Shown piece after piece: positions 31,893-40,039 of a stretch of DNA of 64,000 nucleotides (the stretch's first letter is position 1; each line of letters opens with the position of its first letter). The notes below the pieces were generated by a model. The model was not told where the DNA came from. It did no database searches and saw only the letters and a program-made list of their open reading frames with translations. The stretch covers positions 124,001 to 188,000 of the forward strand of contig CAWDAL010000013.1 of the NCBI GenBank assembly GCA_963800285.1, given 5' to 3'. The position numbers and the translations under genes were made by a program. Source of the DNA: DASUPK01 sp963800285. Lineage in GTDB: Bacteria > Actinomycetota > Thermoleophilia > Solirubrobacterales > 70-9.

Positions 31893-32449
31893 TGGTGGTA
31901 GCCGAACTGGGCGACCCAGACGTGCGCGCCGGTGTTGCCGTCGAACGCGCCCGTGATCAGCGTCATTCCGACGTTGCGGAAACGCTGGCTGAGCAGCACC
32001 CTGCGATGCTCGGGCGAATTGAGCCAGAGGTCCATGGTTGCGCGAGGAGAGGTGTCCGCTCCGTAGGTGAGCGCCAGGTTCTCTCCGGCTCCGAAGGTGC
32101 CCCGGAAGAAGCCCACCCTCTGCTCCCAGTAGAAGGCGTCGCGCCCGCAGGCGTAGTGGCTGAACTGATGGCAATGCCTGATGTCGCGCGCCTTACGGAC
32201 CGACGAGGCCCGCAGCCGCTTCGAGACGTGCAGGCCCGAGCGGTGCGCGTGATGCCGGGCCCAGCGGTGCAGGCAGATCATGGCCTGCTCCTGGCGGACG
32301 GCCGGAAGCGAGGCATCCAACTGCCCGGGGCACGCGGATTCCGGCGCGAGTAGGTTCGCGTACGGATCAGCGGCGCTCGCGGCGGCGGGGATCGCGAGCG
32401 CGACGAGCGCCAGGGACGCCAGGAGAGAGTTTCGAATCCACCGTCTCAT
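31889..32449 (-). CDS. Secreted CAP (SCP/PR1) domain protein
   Basis: A 186-residue protein with a Sec signal peptide (RRWIRNSLLASLALVALAIP then AAASAADP, cleavage near residue 27). The CAP domain follows: GENLALTYG, TMDLWLNSPEHRRVLLSQRF and AHVWVAQFGYHH. CAP proteins are extracellular; bacterial roles are poorly defined, with lipid binding and peptidase activity both suggested. The start codon directly abuts a perfect 9-bp GC hairpin in the leader. Confidence 0.87.
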   Translation of the reverse strand: MRRWIRNSLLASLALVALAIPAAASAADPYANLLAPESACPGQLDASLPAVRQEQAMICLHRWARHHAHRSGLHVSKRLRASSVRKARDIRHCHQFSHYACGRDAFYWEQRVGFFRGTFGAGENLALTYGADTSPRATMDLWLNSPEHRRVLLSQRFRNVGMTLITGAFDGNTGAHVWVAQFGYHH

Positions 32450-32470
32450 CCCCCGCCGGATCGGCGGGGG
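32450..32470 (-). promoter_or_regulatory. Hairpin abutting the CAP start codon
   Basis: CCCCCGCCG-ATC-CGGCGGGGG on the minus strand, ending at the nucleotide before ATG. It would bury any purine-rich ribosome site and could control translation. Confidence 0.55.
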
Positions 32471-32526
32471 ATGGTCACCTACCCAATTATTCGAGTGGTT
32501 CTAGACGAATGTTCGAAAACTGGGTA

Positions 32527-32580
32527 CCGGTCAGGCAAAGCCGGACCGCCCCGATGACCGAGCGGGCTGGTGGCGGCTAG
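32527..32580 (-). repeat. Possible partial copy C of the intergenic repeat
   Basis: The sequence right after the ferredoxin stop (minus strand TAGCCGCCACCAGCCCGC) resembles the same end of copies A and B (TAGCGGCCACCAGGCCGC, TAGCCGCGACCAGGCCGC). The similarity is lost after about 20 bp. Confidence 0.35.
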
Positions 32581-32843
32581 GCCTTGCTCTTGTAGTAGTC
32601 GAGGTTGATCTGCGTGTACTTCGTCCACTCCTCGGGAAGCTGGTCCTCGGCGAAGCAGGCGTCCACGGGGCAGGCCTCCACGCAGGCGTCGCAGTCGATG
32701 CACTCGTCCGGATCGATGAAGAGCTGCTCGGACTTGTCGTAGTCCGGCTCGTCCGGGGTTGGATGGATGCAGTCGACGGGGCAGACCTCTACGCAGGAGT
32801 TGTCCTTCTCGCCGATACAGGGCTCCGCGATGACGTATGCCAA
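32577..32843 (-). CDS. fdxA: Seven-iron ferredoxin (3Fe-4S/4Fe-4S)
   Basis: An 88-residue ferredoxin. The first Cys set (C9, C17, C21, spaced C-x7-C-x3-C-P) fits a 3Fe-4S cluster; the second, CIDCDACVEACPVDAC, fits 4Fe-4S. Such actinobacterial ferredoxins feed electrons to P450s and oxidoreductases. The start is TTG at 32843, which gives the standard AYVIAEPCIGEKD N-terminus, with AGG 9-10 nt upstream. A perfect 9-bp hairpin lies at 32879-32899. Confidence 0.93.
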   Translation of the reverse strand: MAYVIAEPCIGEKDNSCVEVCPVDCIHPTPDEPDYDKSEQLFIDPDECIDCDACVEACPVDACFAEDQLPEEWTKYTQINLDYYKSKA

Positions 32844-32878
32844 GGGGCCTAGTCCTTTCCCAAGTCGTGGTTGCGATT

Positions 32879-32899
32879 GCGGCGCCCATCGGGCGCCGC
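32879..32899. repeat. Hairpin in the divergent fdxA promoter region
   Basis: GCGGCGCCC-ATC-GGGCGCCGC is a perfect 9-bp stem in the 123-bp gap between ferredoxin and the NAD-binding protein gene. Operator or leader structure; function unknown. Confidence 0.5.
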
Positions 32900-32954
32900 G
32901 GAACGCGACAGTTTAGGCGAGGAGGCGCCTTGGCGCGTGCCTGCGGGCCGCAGC

Positions 32955-32960
32955 TACAGT
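32955..32960 (+). promoter_or_regulatory. Putative leaderless -10 box
   Basis: TACAGT ends 6 nt before the GTG at 32967. Confidence 0.45.
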
Positions 32961-32966
32961 GGCGGC

Positions 32967-33851
32967 GTGATCCTGCTTACGGGAGCAACCGGCGTCGTGG
33001 GGGGCGAGCTCCTGCCGGCGCTGCTCGGCGAGGGCCATCAGGTTCGGGTGCTCGTCCGCGATCCGAGGAAGCTCGGCGAGCACCGCGTCGACGTCCAGAT
33101 CACGCTCGGCGACCTCCGCGATCCACTCTCGATCCGCCACGCGATGCGCGGCGTCGACACCGTCATCCACCTGGCGGCGACGATTCGCGACCAGCCTGGA
33201 GGGACCATCGAGGAGATCAACGGGCTGGCCACCATCCGCCTGCTTCGGCTCGCTGAGCGAGCCGGGGTCTCCCGGTTCGTCTTCTTCTCGGCGATGGGCG
33301 CGACGGGCTTCCAGCGGACGCGATTCTTCCGCTCGAAGGCGTTGGCTGAGCACGCCGTGCGAGAGTCGCCGTTGAAGACGACCGTCTTCGCGCCGTCGAT
33401 CGTCTACCGCCCGGGCGATCCGTGGATCACCCTCCTGAAGCGTCTCTCGCTGCTGCCGGCGGTGCCGGTCAGCGGTGAGGGCCGGGCGCTCTACCAGCCG
33501 ATTTGGGCGCGCGACGTGGCACGCTGCGTTTCGTCCGCGGTCAACGGGTTGGGCAAGGCCGCCGGTGCCCGCTACGAGCTTGCCGGTCCGGAGGTCCTCT
33601 CCTATGACGACATCGTCGAGCGGGTGCTGGAGGCGACGGGGCGGACTCGGCCGTTGGTGCACGTGCCGACGCCGCTGGTCCGATCCGGGCTGCGGGCCCT
33701 CGAGCTCCTGGCCGGCCCATCCGTGTTCGCGACCTGGGAGGAGGCCGAGCTGATGGAGGTGCCGATGACGACCGACCGTGGGACAGCTGACCCCGAGGCG
33801 CTCGGCGTGGAGCCGCGGCCGATGGGCGCCGTGCTCGGGACCGGGGGCTAG
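32967..33851 (+). CDS. NAD(P)-binding SDR-like protein (NDUFA9/NmrA type)
   Basis: A 294-residue atypical short-chain dehydrogenase. The Rossmann motif is LLTGATGVVGGELLPALL at the N-terminus, followed by VDTVIHLAATIRD and FVFFSAMGATG. The usual catalytic YxxxK is replaced by a FRSKALAEHAV segment, as in NDUFA9-like and NmrA-like proteins, which often bind nucleotide without classical dehydrogenase activity. GTG at 32967 is preferred; upstream in-frame sequence is promoter. The stop shares CTAG with the next gene. Confidence 0.84.
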   Translation: MILLTGATGVVGGELLPALLGEGHQVRVLVRDPRKLGEHRVDVQITLGDLRDPLSIRHAMRGVDTVIHLAATIRDQPGGTIEEINGLATIRLLRLAERAGVSRFVFFSAMGATGFQRTRFFRSKALAEHAVRESPLKTTVFAPSIVYRPGDPWITLLKRLSLLPAVPVSGEGRALYQPIWARDVARCVSSAVNGLGKAAGARYELAGPEVLSYDDIVERVLEATGRTRPLVHVPTPLVRSGLRALELLAGPSVFATWEEAELMEVPMTTDRGTADPEALGVEPRPMGAVLGTGG

Positions 33852-34099
33852 CGGGTTCGCGCCCAGTCGACCAGCAGCAGCCCGAGGCCGACGACGAGCT
33901 CGAGGATCCCGCCGATCAGAGACGTGTAGCGCACGGCGTTCACGGTGCCCTCTGAGGGGTCTTCAGGGACGTCGAGCCCCGAGAGCAGGTGGTGGTACAG
34001 CCAGCGGTAGAGCTCCTCGGGAGCCTCGAGGAGGTGCAGGGCGAAGGTGATCACCGAGCCGAGGATCAGTAGGAGGCCCGCGATGCGGAGCTTCGTCAC
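33848..34099 (-). CDS. Small two-helix membrane protein
   Basis: An 83-residue protein with helices at about 5-22 and 57-78 and an acidic extracytoplasmic loop (HLLSGLDVPEDPSEG). GTG at 34099 is chosen because the longer ATG at 34171 would place the groEL terminator inside the coding region. Unknown function. Confidence 0.5.
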   Translation of the reverse strand: MTKLRIAGLLLILGSVITFALHLLEAPEELYRWLYHHLLSGLDVPEDPSEGTVNAVRYTSLIGGILELVVGLGLLLVDWARTR

Positions 34100-34114
34100 G
34101 GCACCAGAAAAGCA

Positions 34115-34140
34115 AGAGACCCGGCTATCGCCGGGCCTCT
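34115..34140 (-). terminator. Rho-independent terminator of groES-groEL
   Basis: In the groEL sense: AGAGGCCCGGC-GATA-GCCGGGTCTCT, an 11-bp stem with one G-U pair, followed by TGCTTTTCT. It lies about 77 nt after the groEL stop. A second hairpin (GGAGCACCC paired with GGGTTGCTCC, one bulge) sits between. Confidence 0.8.
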
Positions 34141-34216
34141 CTGAACTAATCGGGTTGCTCCTGCGGAGCACCCTCTCGTTACGAACACACTCGCCTGTTA
34201 CGGCTGAGCGTACTCG

Positions 34217-35854
<1,638 letters not shown>

Positions 35855-35885
35855 ATGTGTGCTTCCTCCTTCCTAAGTCCTTGGA

Positions 35886-36173
35886 CTAGCCGACCTTGGC
35901 GAGTACGTCCGACTCGCGCAGGACGAGCAGCTCGTCTCCGTCGACAGTGATCTCGGTGCCTCCGTACTTGGAGTAGAGGACCTCGTCGCCCTCGCCCACG
36001 TCGAGCGGGCGGCGGCTGCCGTCCTCCTGGATCGCTCCGTCGCCGACAGCGAGCACCTTGCCCTTCTGCGGCTTCTCCTTCGCGGTGTCGGGAAGGACGA
36101 TCCCGCTTGCGGTCGTCTCTTCCTCTTCGACTGCCTGAACGATCAGGCGGTCGCCTAGCGGCTTCAACTTCAT
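35886..36173 (-). CDS. groES: Co-chaperonin GroES (Hsp10)
   Basis: A 95-residue co-chaperonin with LKPLGDRLIVQAVEEEETTASGI, the mobile loop, and VLYSKYGGTEITVDGDELLVL. It caps GroEL. ATG at 36173 is chosen over ATG 36179 and 36230 because AGGAGG at 36181-36186 is 7 nt from it, and over the others it has no competing signal. First gene of the groESL operon, about 50 bp downstream of the CIRCE element. Confidence 0.97.
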   Translation of the reverse strand: MKLKPLGDRLIVQAVEEEETTASGIVLPDTAKEKPQKGKVLAVGDGAIQEDGSRRPLDVGEGDEVLYSKYGGTEITVDGDELLVLRESDVLAKVG

Positions 36174-36180
36174 CGGCATT

Positions 36181-36186
36181 CCTCCT
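36181..36186 (-). promoter_or_regulatory. groES ribosome binding site
   Basis: AGGAGG on the minus strand, 7 nt from ATG 36173; fixes the start among three in-frame candidates. Confidence 0.75.
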
Positions 36187-36223
36187 AGTGGGGATGGGTG
36201 GTTCTCAAGCTTGTGACGCGAGT

Positions 36224-36250
36224 TTGGCACTCTCGATAGGAGAGTGCCAG
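36224..36250. promoter_or_regulatory. CIRCE element (HrcA operator)
   Basis: TTGGCACTC-N9-GAGTGCCAG matches the CIRCE consensus TTAGCACTC-N9-GAGTGCTAA at all but the outer third bases, which changed in a paired manner. It lies between the promoter and groES, so HrcA repression of heat-shock expression is expected. Confidence 0.92.
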
Positions 36251-36261
36251 CCAGCTGCCTG

Positions 36262-36267
36262 ATTGTA
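36262..36267 (-). promoter_or_regulatory. groESL -10 box
   Basis: TACAAT on the minus strand, 11 bp upstream of CIRCE, placing the operator at the transcription start. Confidence 0.6.
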
Positions 36268-36305
36268 GCCAGAGACGAGCGCCGGGTTCCCTCTCGAACG
36301 GTGGG

Positions 36306-36779
36306 CTAGTCGATTGCCAGCAGCTGCGCGCCCAGTAGCCGGGCGAGCCCATGCCCGCCGTTTCGCATCACGTAGTCGTGGTTGACCGCGAAGATCGGCC
36401 GCGCGACGGGCGAGAGCAGGTTCATCCAGGCGCGCGTGCTGTGGACGTTCCACTCATAGAGGGCGGCGGTGACCCCGCCCCGCTCGAACAGCCGCCAGCG
36501 GCCCACGCCGGCCAGCTCGCCCTCCGCGTCGCCCTCCAGCAGATGCGGCTTCTCGACCCTGGTGGTCCGGACGGAGAACTCGAGCTTGTAGGGGAGCTTC
36601 GACTTCCAGACGTAGCGGCCGTACTGCCCGACGCCGTCCGCGTCGCCCTCCTCGAGCTTGTCGGCCTCGAGCACGCCGTGCCACCACTCGGGCCAGTGCT
36701 CGGACTCGTAGATCGCGTCCCAGACGCGCTCCCGGGGGGCCTCGAGCAGCCAGGTGGTGAGGAAGCGGTATTCAGCCAT
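36306..36779 (-). CDS. SRPBCC (START-like) family protein
   Basis: A 157-residue single START/Bet v1-like domain. It opens YRFLTTWLLEAPRERVWDAIYESEHWPEWW, the usual SRPBCC helix 1 with paired Trp, and closes with a long C-terminal helix (NHDYVMRNGGHGLARLL). These proteins bind hydrophobic ligands; the ligand is unknown. ATG 36779 follows directly after a very long hairpin that fills the gap to the ASCH gene. Confidence 0.83.
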   Translation of the reverse strand: MAEYRFLTTWLLEAPRERVWDAIYESEHWPEWWHGVLEADKLEEGDADGVGQYGRYVWKSKLPYKLEFSVRTTRVEKPHLLEGDAEGELAGVGRWRLFERGGVTAALYEWNVHSTRAWMNLLSPVARPIFAVNHDYVMRNGGHGLARLLGAQLLAID

Positions 36780-36789
36780 TGGCGCTCGG

Positions 36790-36867
36790 CGCGCGGGTCC
36801 TGTCGCCGAATTTCATCGACACGCGCAAGAGCGCATGTCGAGGGTGAAATTCGGCGCCACCCGCGCG
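36790..36867. repeat. Long intergenic hairpin
   Basis: Three nested stems: CGCGCGGGT/ACCCGCGCG (36790-36798, 36859-36867), CGCCGAATTTCA/TGAAATTCGGCG (36804-36815, 36845-36856) and TCGACA-C-GCGC / GCGC-A-TGTCGA (36816-36826, 36831-36841) with loop AAGA. Between the ASCH stop and the SRPBCC start. Confidence 0.85.
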
Positions 36868-36874
36868 AGCGGCG

Positions 36875-37279
36875 TCAGTTGCGGGATGGGGTTTCTCCGT
36901 TTCCAAACTGCGTCGAGGGACGTTCGACGATTTGGCTGAAGCGGATCACCGTGACGGTGTCGTCGTCGCCGACGGGGCGCGTGTAGATCTTCTCCAGGAA
37001 GTCCACGGTCTCTTCGCGCCGCCGGAACTCCGGGTTGTCGTGCTCGATGTCGCGCGGTGAGAGCTCGGCGACCTTCTTCACCTCGACATCGTCGATCACC
37101 GCGGCGAAGATCTTCTCTCGTGCCTGGTGGCGGTAGCCGATCGTGATCCAGACGACCTGCCCACGCTTGTACTTGCGCGACTTGTCGCCCAGCCGGATCG
37201 TCGCCGTCTTCCGGCCGCTGCGCAGCTGGTCGACGAAGATCGGCGAGTAGAAGTTGAGGACGTAGAGCGCGGAATTCAC
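36875..37279 (-). CDS. ASCH domain protein
   Basis: A 134-residue ASCH-fold protein, related to PUA domains. YSPIFVDQLRSGRKTATIRLGDKS carries the family-typical KTATIR segment, followed by YKRGQVVWITIGYR and the IDDVEVKKVAELS strand-helix. ASCH proteins bind RNA or modified nucleotides; some are N4-acetylcytidine amidohydrolases. GTG at 37279 lies 6 nt after TAGGCT. pcm lies 13 bp downstream-in-map, upstream in transcription. Confidence 0.83.
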   Translation of the reverse strand: MNSALYVLNFYSPIFVDQLRSGRKTATIRLGDKSRKYKRGQVVWITIGYRHQAREKIFAAVIDDVEVKKVAELSPRDIEHDNPEFRRREETVDFLEKIYTRPVGDDDTVTVIRFSQIVERPSTQFGNGETPSRN

Positions 37280-37285
37280 CCGGCG

Positions 37286-37291
37286 AGCCTA
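37286..37291 (-). promoter_or_regulatory. Putative leaderless -10 box of the ASCH gene
   Basis: TAGGCT on the minus strand ends 6 nt before the GTG at 37279; it overlaps the 3' gap after pcm. Confidence 0.4.
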
Positions 37292-37292
37292 C

Positions 37293-37961
37293 TTACTCCT
37301 GGCCCTGGGGCGGGTTGAAACCCTCGGCGCCGATCAGCGGGACGAAGCGGCACGGTCCGATGGTCTCCTGGCGCAGATTGCCGTTCTCGCGGATGAAGGC
37401 GACCAGCAGATCGGCGGAGCCGGTCGCGATCGGCACGACGAGCCGCCCGTCGGTGGCGAGCTCGGCGAGCAGGCTGTGCGGCGCCTCGGGGGTGGCGGCG
37501 TGCACGGCGATCGCGTCGTACGGAGCTTCCTCGGGATGTCCGCGGCTGCCGTCCTCGACGAAGACCTCGACATCGCCGATGCCGAGCTCGCCGAGCTTCT
37601 CTCGCGCGGTCTCGCCGAGCTCCGGCACCCGCTCGATGCTGACCACGCTGGCGGCGAGCCTGGCCAACACCGCGGCCGAGTAGCCCGAGCCCGTCCCGAT
37701 CTCGAGCACCTTCTCATCCCCTTCGAGCCTGAGCGCCTGGCAGATCGCCGCCACGACCCACGGCTGGGAGATGGTCTGCTCGTGCCCGATCGGCAGCGCG
37801 GAGTCGTTGTAGGCGCTCTCGCGGACCTGCTCTGGCACGAAGTGCTCCCGCGGCACGGCGGCCATCGCGGTGAGCACCCGCTCGTCGCTGATGCCCCGAT
37901 GACGCAGCTGACGGTCCACCATGCGGGCGCGTTGTTGGGTGAAATTGCTCGGCTTCGCCAT
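37293..37961 (-). CDS. pcm: Protein-L-isoaspartate O-methyltransferase
   Basis: A 222-residue SAM-dependent methyltransferase that repairs isoaspartyl residues. MVDRQLRHRGISDERVLTAM, VPREHFVP and GHEQTISQPWVVA are diagnostic of the family, and VLEIGTGSGYSAAVLA is motif I of the SAM site. It acts on damaged proteins in the cytoplasm. It starts ATGGCGAA immediately at the edge of intergenic repeat copy B, downstream of the Crp/Fnr gene. Confidence 0.94.
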   Translation of the reverse strand: MAKPSNFTQQRARMVDRQLRHRGISDERVLTAMAAVPREHFVPEQVRESAYNDSALPIGHEQTISQPWVVAAICQALRLEGDEKVLEIGTGSGYSAAVLARLAASVVSIERVPELGETAREKLGELGIGDVEVFVEDGSRGHPEEAPYDAIAVHAATPEAPHSLLAELATDGRLVVPIATGSADLLVAFIRENGNLRQETIGPCRFVPLIGAEGFNPPQGQE

Positions 37962-38048
37962 CAGATCGCCGCGACAGGCGGCCGCCCAGAATAAGTCGCT
38001 ACGGCTTCGCCTTCGCTCCGAAAGAGGGCGGCCTGGTCGCGGCTAGCT
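37962..38048 (-). repeat. Intergenic palindromic repeat element, copy B
   Basis: It fills the gap from the Crp/Fnr stop to the pcm ATG. Outer stem GCCGCGAC (37968-37975) pairs with GTCGCGGC (38036-38043); second stem GGCCGCCC (37980-37987) pairs with GGGCGGCC (38026-38033). The central AAGTCGCTACGGCTTCGCC is shared with copy A. The outer stem differs from copy A on both sides in a pairing-preserving way. Confidence 0.7.
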
Positions 38049-38745
38049 AGAAAATGTAGGCGTCGAGGCGCTCGGGCTCGATCACCGTCACCCGGCCGCG
38101 GCCGACCTGGACGACCCCGGCTCGCTCGAGCGTCGCCAGGAACCGGCTGACGCTCTCGCGCGAGGTGCCCGCCATCTGCGCCAGGTCGGATTGGCGCAGC
38201 CGGATCGTGACGCCGTCTCGGACCAGGGGCGTGACGGCCTCCTCTGCGAGCAGCTGGTTCAGCACCCCGGCGACGCGGCTGGGGACGGTCTGGAACGACT
38301 GGCGCGCAATGCGCTCGTTCGCCTCCCGCAGCCGGCGCGTGAGGGCCACGATCAGCTTCTCGGCCATCTCGGGATGGTCTCGGATCAGTTTCCGCACGTC
38401 CATCGCCGGGAGGGCGAGCAGCTCCGTTTCCTCGGCGGCCTCGACGCTCGCTGAGCGGCGCTCGCCGTCGAGCATCGCCAGCTCTCCGAAGATGGCGCCG
38501 GGACCCAGCGTGGCCAGCGTGATCACCCTGCCGTCGGAGTGCTGGCGGATGACGCGGGCGCTGCCGCGGTTGACGATGTAGCAGGCGTCTCCGGGGTCCC
38601 CCTCGTGGAATACCCGCGTGTCGGCCGGATAGCTCCGTGGAATCGCGACCTGGGCGACCCGGTCGAGCTCCTCCGGCGAGAGCTCCGAGAACAGGGGCAC
38701 GCGTCCGAGGAGCTCGGCGATTCCGGCTCTCGCTCCGTTCTCCAT
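38047..38745 (-). CDS. Crp/Fnr family transcriptional regulator
   Basis: A 232-residue regulator. The cyclic-nucleotide-binding beta-roll spans about 15-125 (FHEGDPGDACYIVNRGSARV, GPGAIFGELAMLDGERRSASV, with the ERRSAS phosphate-binding pattern close to cAMP-type Crp). The winged HTH at about 150-225 has RLRQSDLAQMAGTSRESVSRFL. No Fnr-type N-terminal Cys cluster is seen, so cAMP or another nucleotide rather than oxygen sensing. It is divergent from the FIST gene. ATG 38745 is preferred over longer frames that run antisense to that gene. Confidence 0.9.
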   Translation of the reverse strand: MENGARAGIAELLGRVPLFSELSPEELDRVAQVAIPRSYPADTRVFHEGDPGDACYIVNRGSARVIRQHSDGRVITLATLGPGAIFGELAMLDGERRSASVEAAEETELLALPAMDVRKLIRDHPEMAEKLIVALTRRLREANERIARQSFQTVPSRVAGVLNQLLAEEAVTPLVRDGVTIRLRQSDLAQMAGTSRESVSRFLATLERAGVVQVGRGRVTVIEPERLDAYIF

Positions 38746-38884
38746 CCCATCGTGATTATCCCTGCTCTGGTCGCCTTTGCCAGGCGCTGTACGCGAAAAA
38801 TGCGGAGGACAGGCTGCGGACTCGCCGGTAGCCTTGGCGTACGAGGCTGCGGTGGCCTCTTTGAACTTTGGGGAAGTGAGAGCA

Positions 38885-40039
38885 ATGAGGGCTGCCACCA
38901 CCAAGGAGATCGCCTCCGCCACCGCAGCCTCTGGGCCGGATGCCGTCGGCAGGGCCTGCCGCGAGGCCGTCGAAGCCCTGCCCGACGACCCAGGACTGGT
39001 CCTCGCCTTCACGAGCGGAGACCGGGACTTCGAGCGCGACGTCAGGGAGATGGCCGACGCCGCAGGCGGGGCCATCAGCGCCGGGATGACCGGCAAGGGC
39101 CTCTTCGGCCCCGATGGGCCGCTGGACGAAGGCTGCGTGGCGATGGCTTTCACCTCGCAGGTGAGCGGCGAGCTGGCGGTTGCGGAGCAGGCGAGCGATG
39201 ACCTGAGGACGGCGGGCCAGGCGTGCACCGCGGAGGCCATCGAGAAGCTCGGCGCCCAGCCGGACCTCCTCCTCCTGCTGATCGACTCCACCCGCGGCGA
39301 CATCGCGGACACGGTCTCGGGTGCGTACGAGGCGGCTGGGCCCACGGTGCCGCTCGCCGGGGGGGCGGCGGGCGGAGCGGAGAAGCGCCATTTCCACAAC
39401 GGCCGGGCGACCTCGGACAGCATCGTGGCGGTCGCGGTTCGTTCAGAGGGGCCAACCGGGATGGGCAACACCCAGACCTGCAAGACACGGGGGACGCCGG
39501 CGATCCTGACCCGCTCGAACGGCCAGCTCGTCGAGGAGATCGACGGGCGGTCCGCGAAGGAGGTCTATCTCGAGCAGCTCGGCTTCACGGGAGTGGCCTT
39601 CGACGACGAGGAATTCGAGACGATGGCGATCACTCATCCAATCGCGCAGCCTGAGCTGCACGGGGACTTCCGGCTCCGCCACGTCCTTGGGCGTACCGAA
39701 CAGGGGGCGATCATTCTCGGCACCGGGATTCCCGAAAGCGCCGTGATCGAGTTCACCGAGCTCGATTTCGATGAGCTGCTGGCGAGCGGATCCGGATCGG
39801 TTCACGCCGCAATCGGCGCGCTGGGCGGAGCGGATCCGAAGGCGGCGCTGGTCTTCGACTGCGCCGGCCGACGGCGGGCGCTGCGGGAGGGCGTTCCGGA
39901 GGAGGTCGAGGCGATCACCGCAGCACTGGGGGACCCAACTCCGCCGGTCATCGGCCTCTACACACACGGCGAGGTGGCGAGGCTCCGCGGGGCCAAGGGA
40001 GACCGAAACCATGCCGTCGTCACAGTCGCCTTCGGCTGA
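38885..40039 (+). CDS. FIST domain signal-sensing protein
   Basis: A 384-residue protein with an N-terminal FIST domain (about 30-200: LVLAFTSGDRDFERDV, VPLAGGAAGGAEKRHFHNG) and a C-terminal FIST_C domain (about 215-370: GIPESAVIEFTEL, ALVFDCAGRRRAL). FIST proteins are thought to sense small ligands such as amino acids and pass the signal to partners. The last 29 bp overlap the GGDEF/HD-GYP gene, indicating translational coupling and a joint c-di-GMP pathway. ATG 38885 has a GAAGTGAGAG purine stretch before it. Confidence 0.87.
   Translation: MRAATTKEIASATAASGPDAVGRACREAVEALPDDPGLVLAFTSGDRDFERDVREMADAAGGAISAGMTGKGLFGPDGPLDEGCVAMAFTSQVSGELAVAEQASDDLRTAGQACTAEAIEKLGAQPDLLLLLIDSTRGDIADTVSGAYEAAGPTVPLAGGAAGGAEKRHFHNGRATSDSIVAVAVRSEGPTGMGNTQTCKTRGTPAILTRSNGQLVEEIDGRSAKEVYLEQLGFTGVAFDDEEFETMAITHPIAQPELHGDFRLRHVLGRTEQGAIILGTGIPESAVIEFTELDFDELLASGSGSVHAAIGALGGADPKAALVFDCAGRRRALREGVPEEVEAITAALGDPTPPVIGLYTHGEVARLRGAKGDRNHAVVTVAFG

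Noticed and set aside
32484..32516. LexA-like site upstream of the CAP gene (GAATGTTCGAAAAC region)
   Set aside because: It matches the LexA consensus at too few positions, unlike the sites at 28721-28750.
34100..34171. Longer N-terminus for the small membrane protein at 33848
   Set aside because: It would translate through the groEL terminator hairpin.
39771..40010. Longer N-terminus for the GGDEF/HD-GYP protein
   Set aside because: This stretch is the coding end of the FIST gene in another frame; the ATG at 40011 has a ribosome site and gives a normal start.
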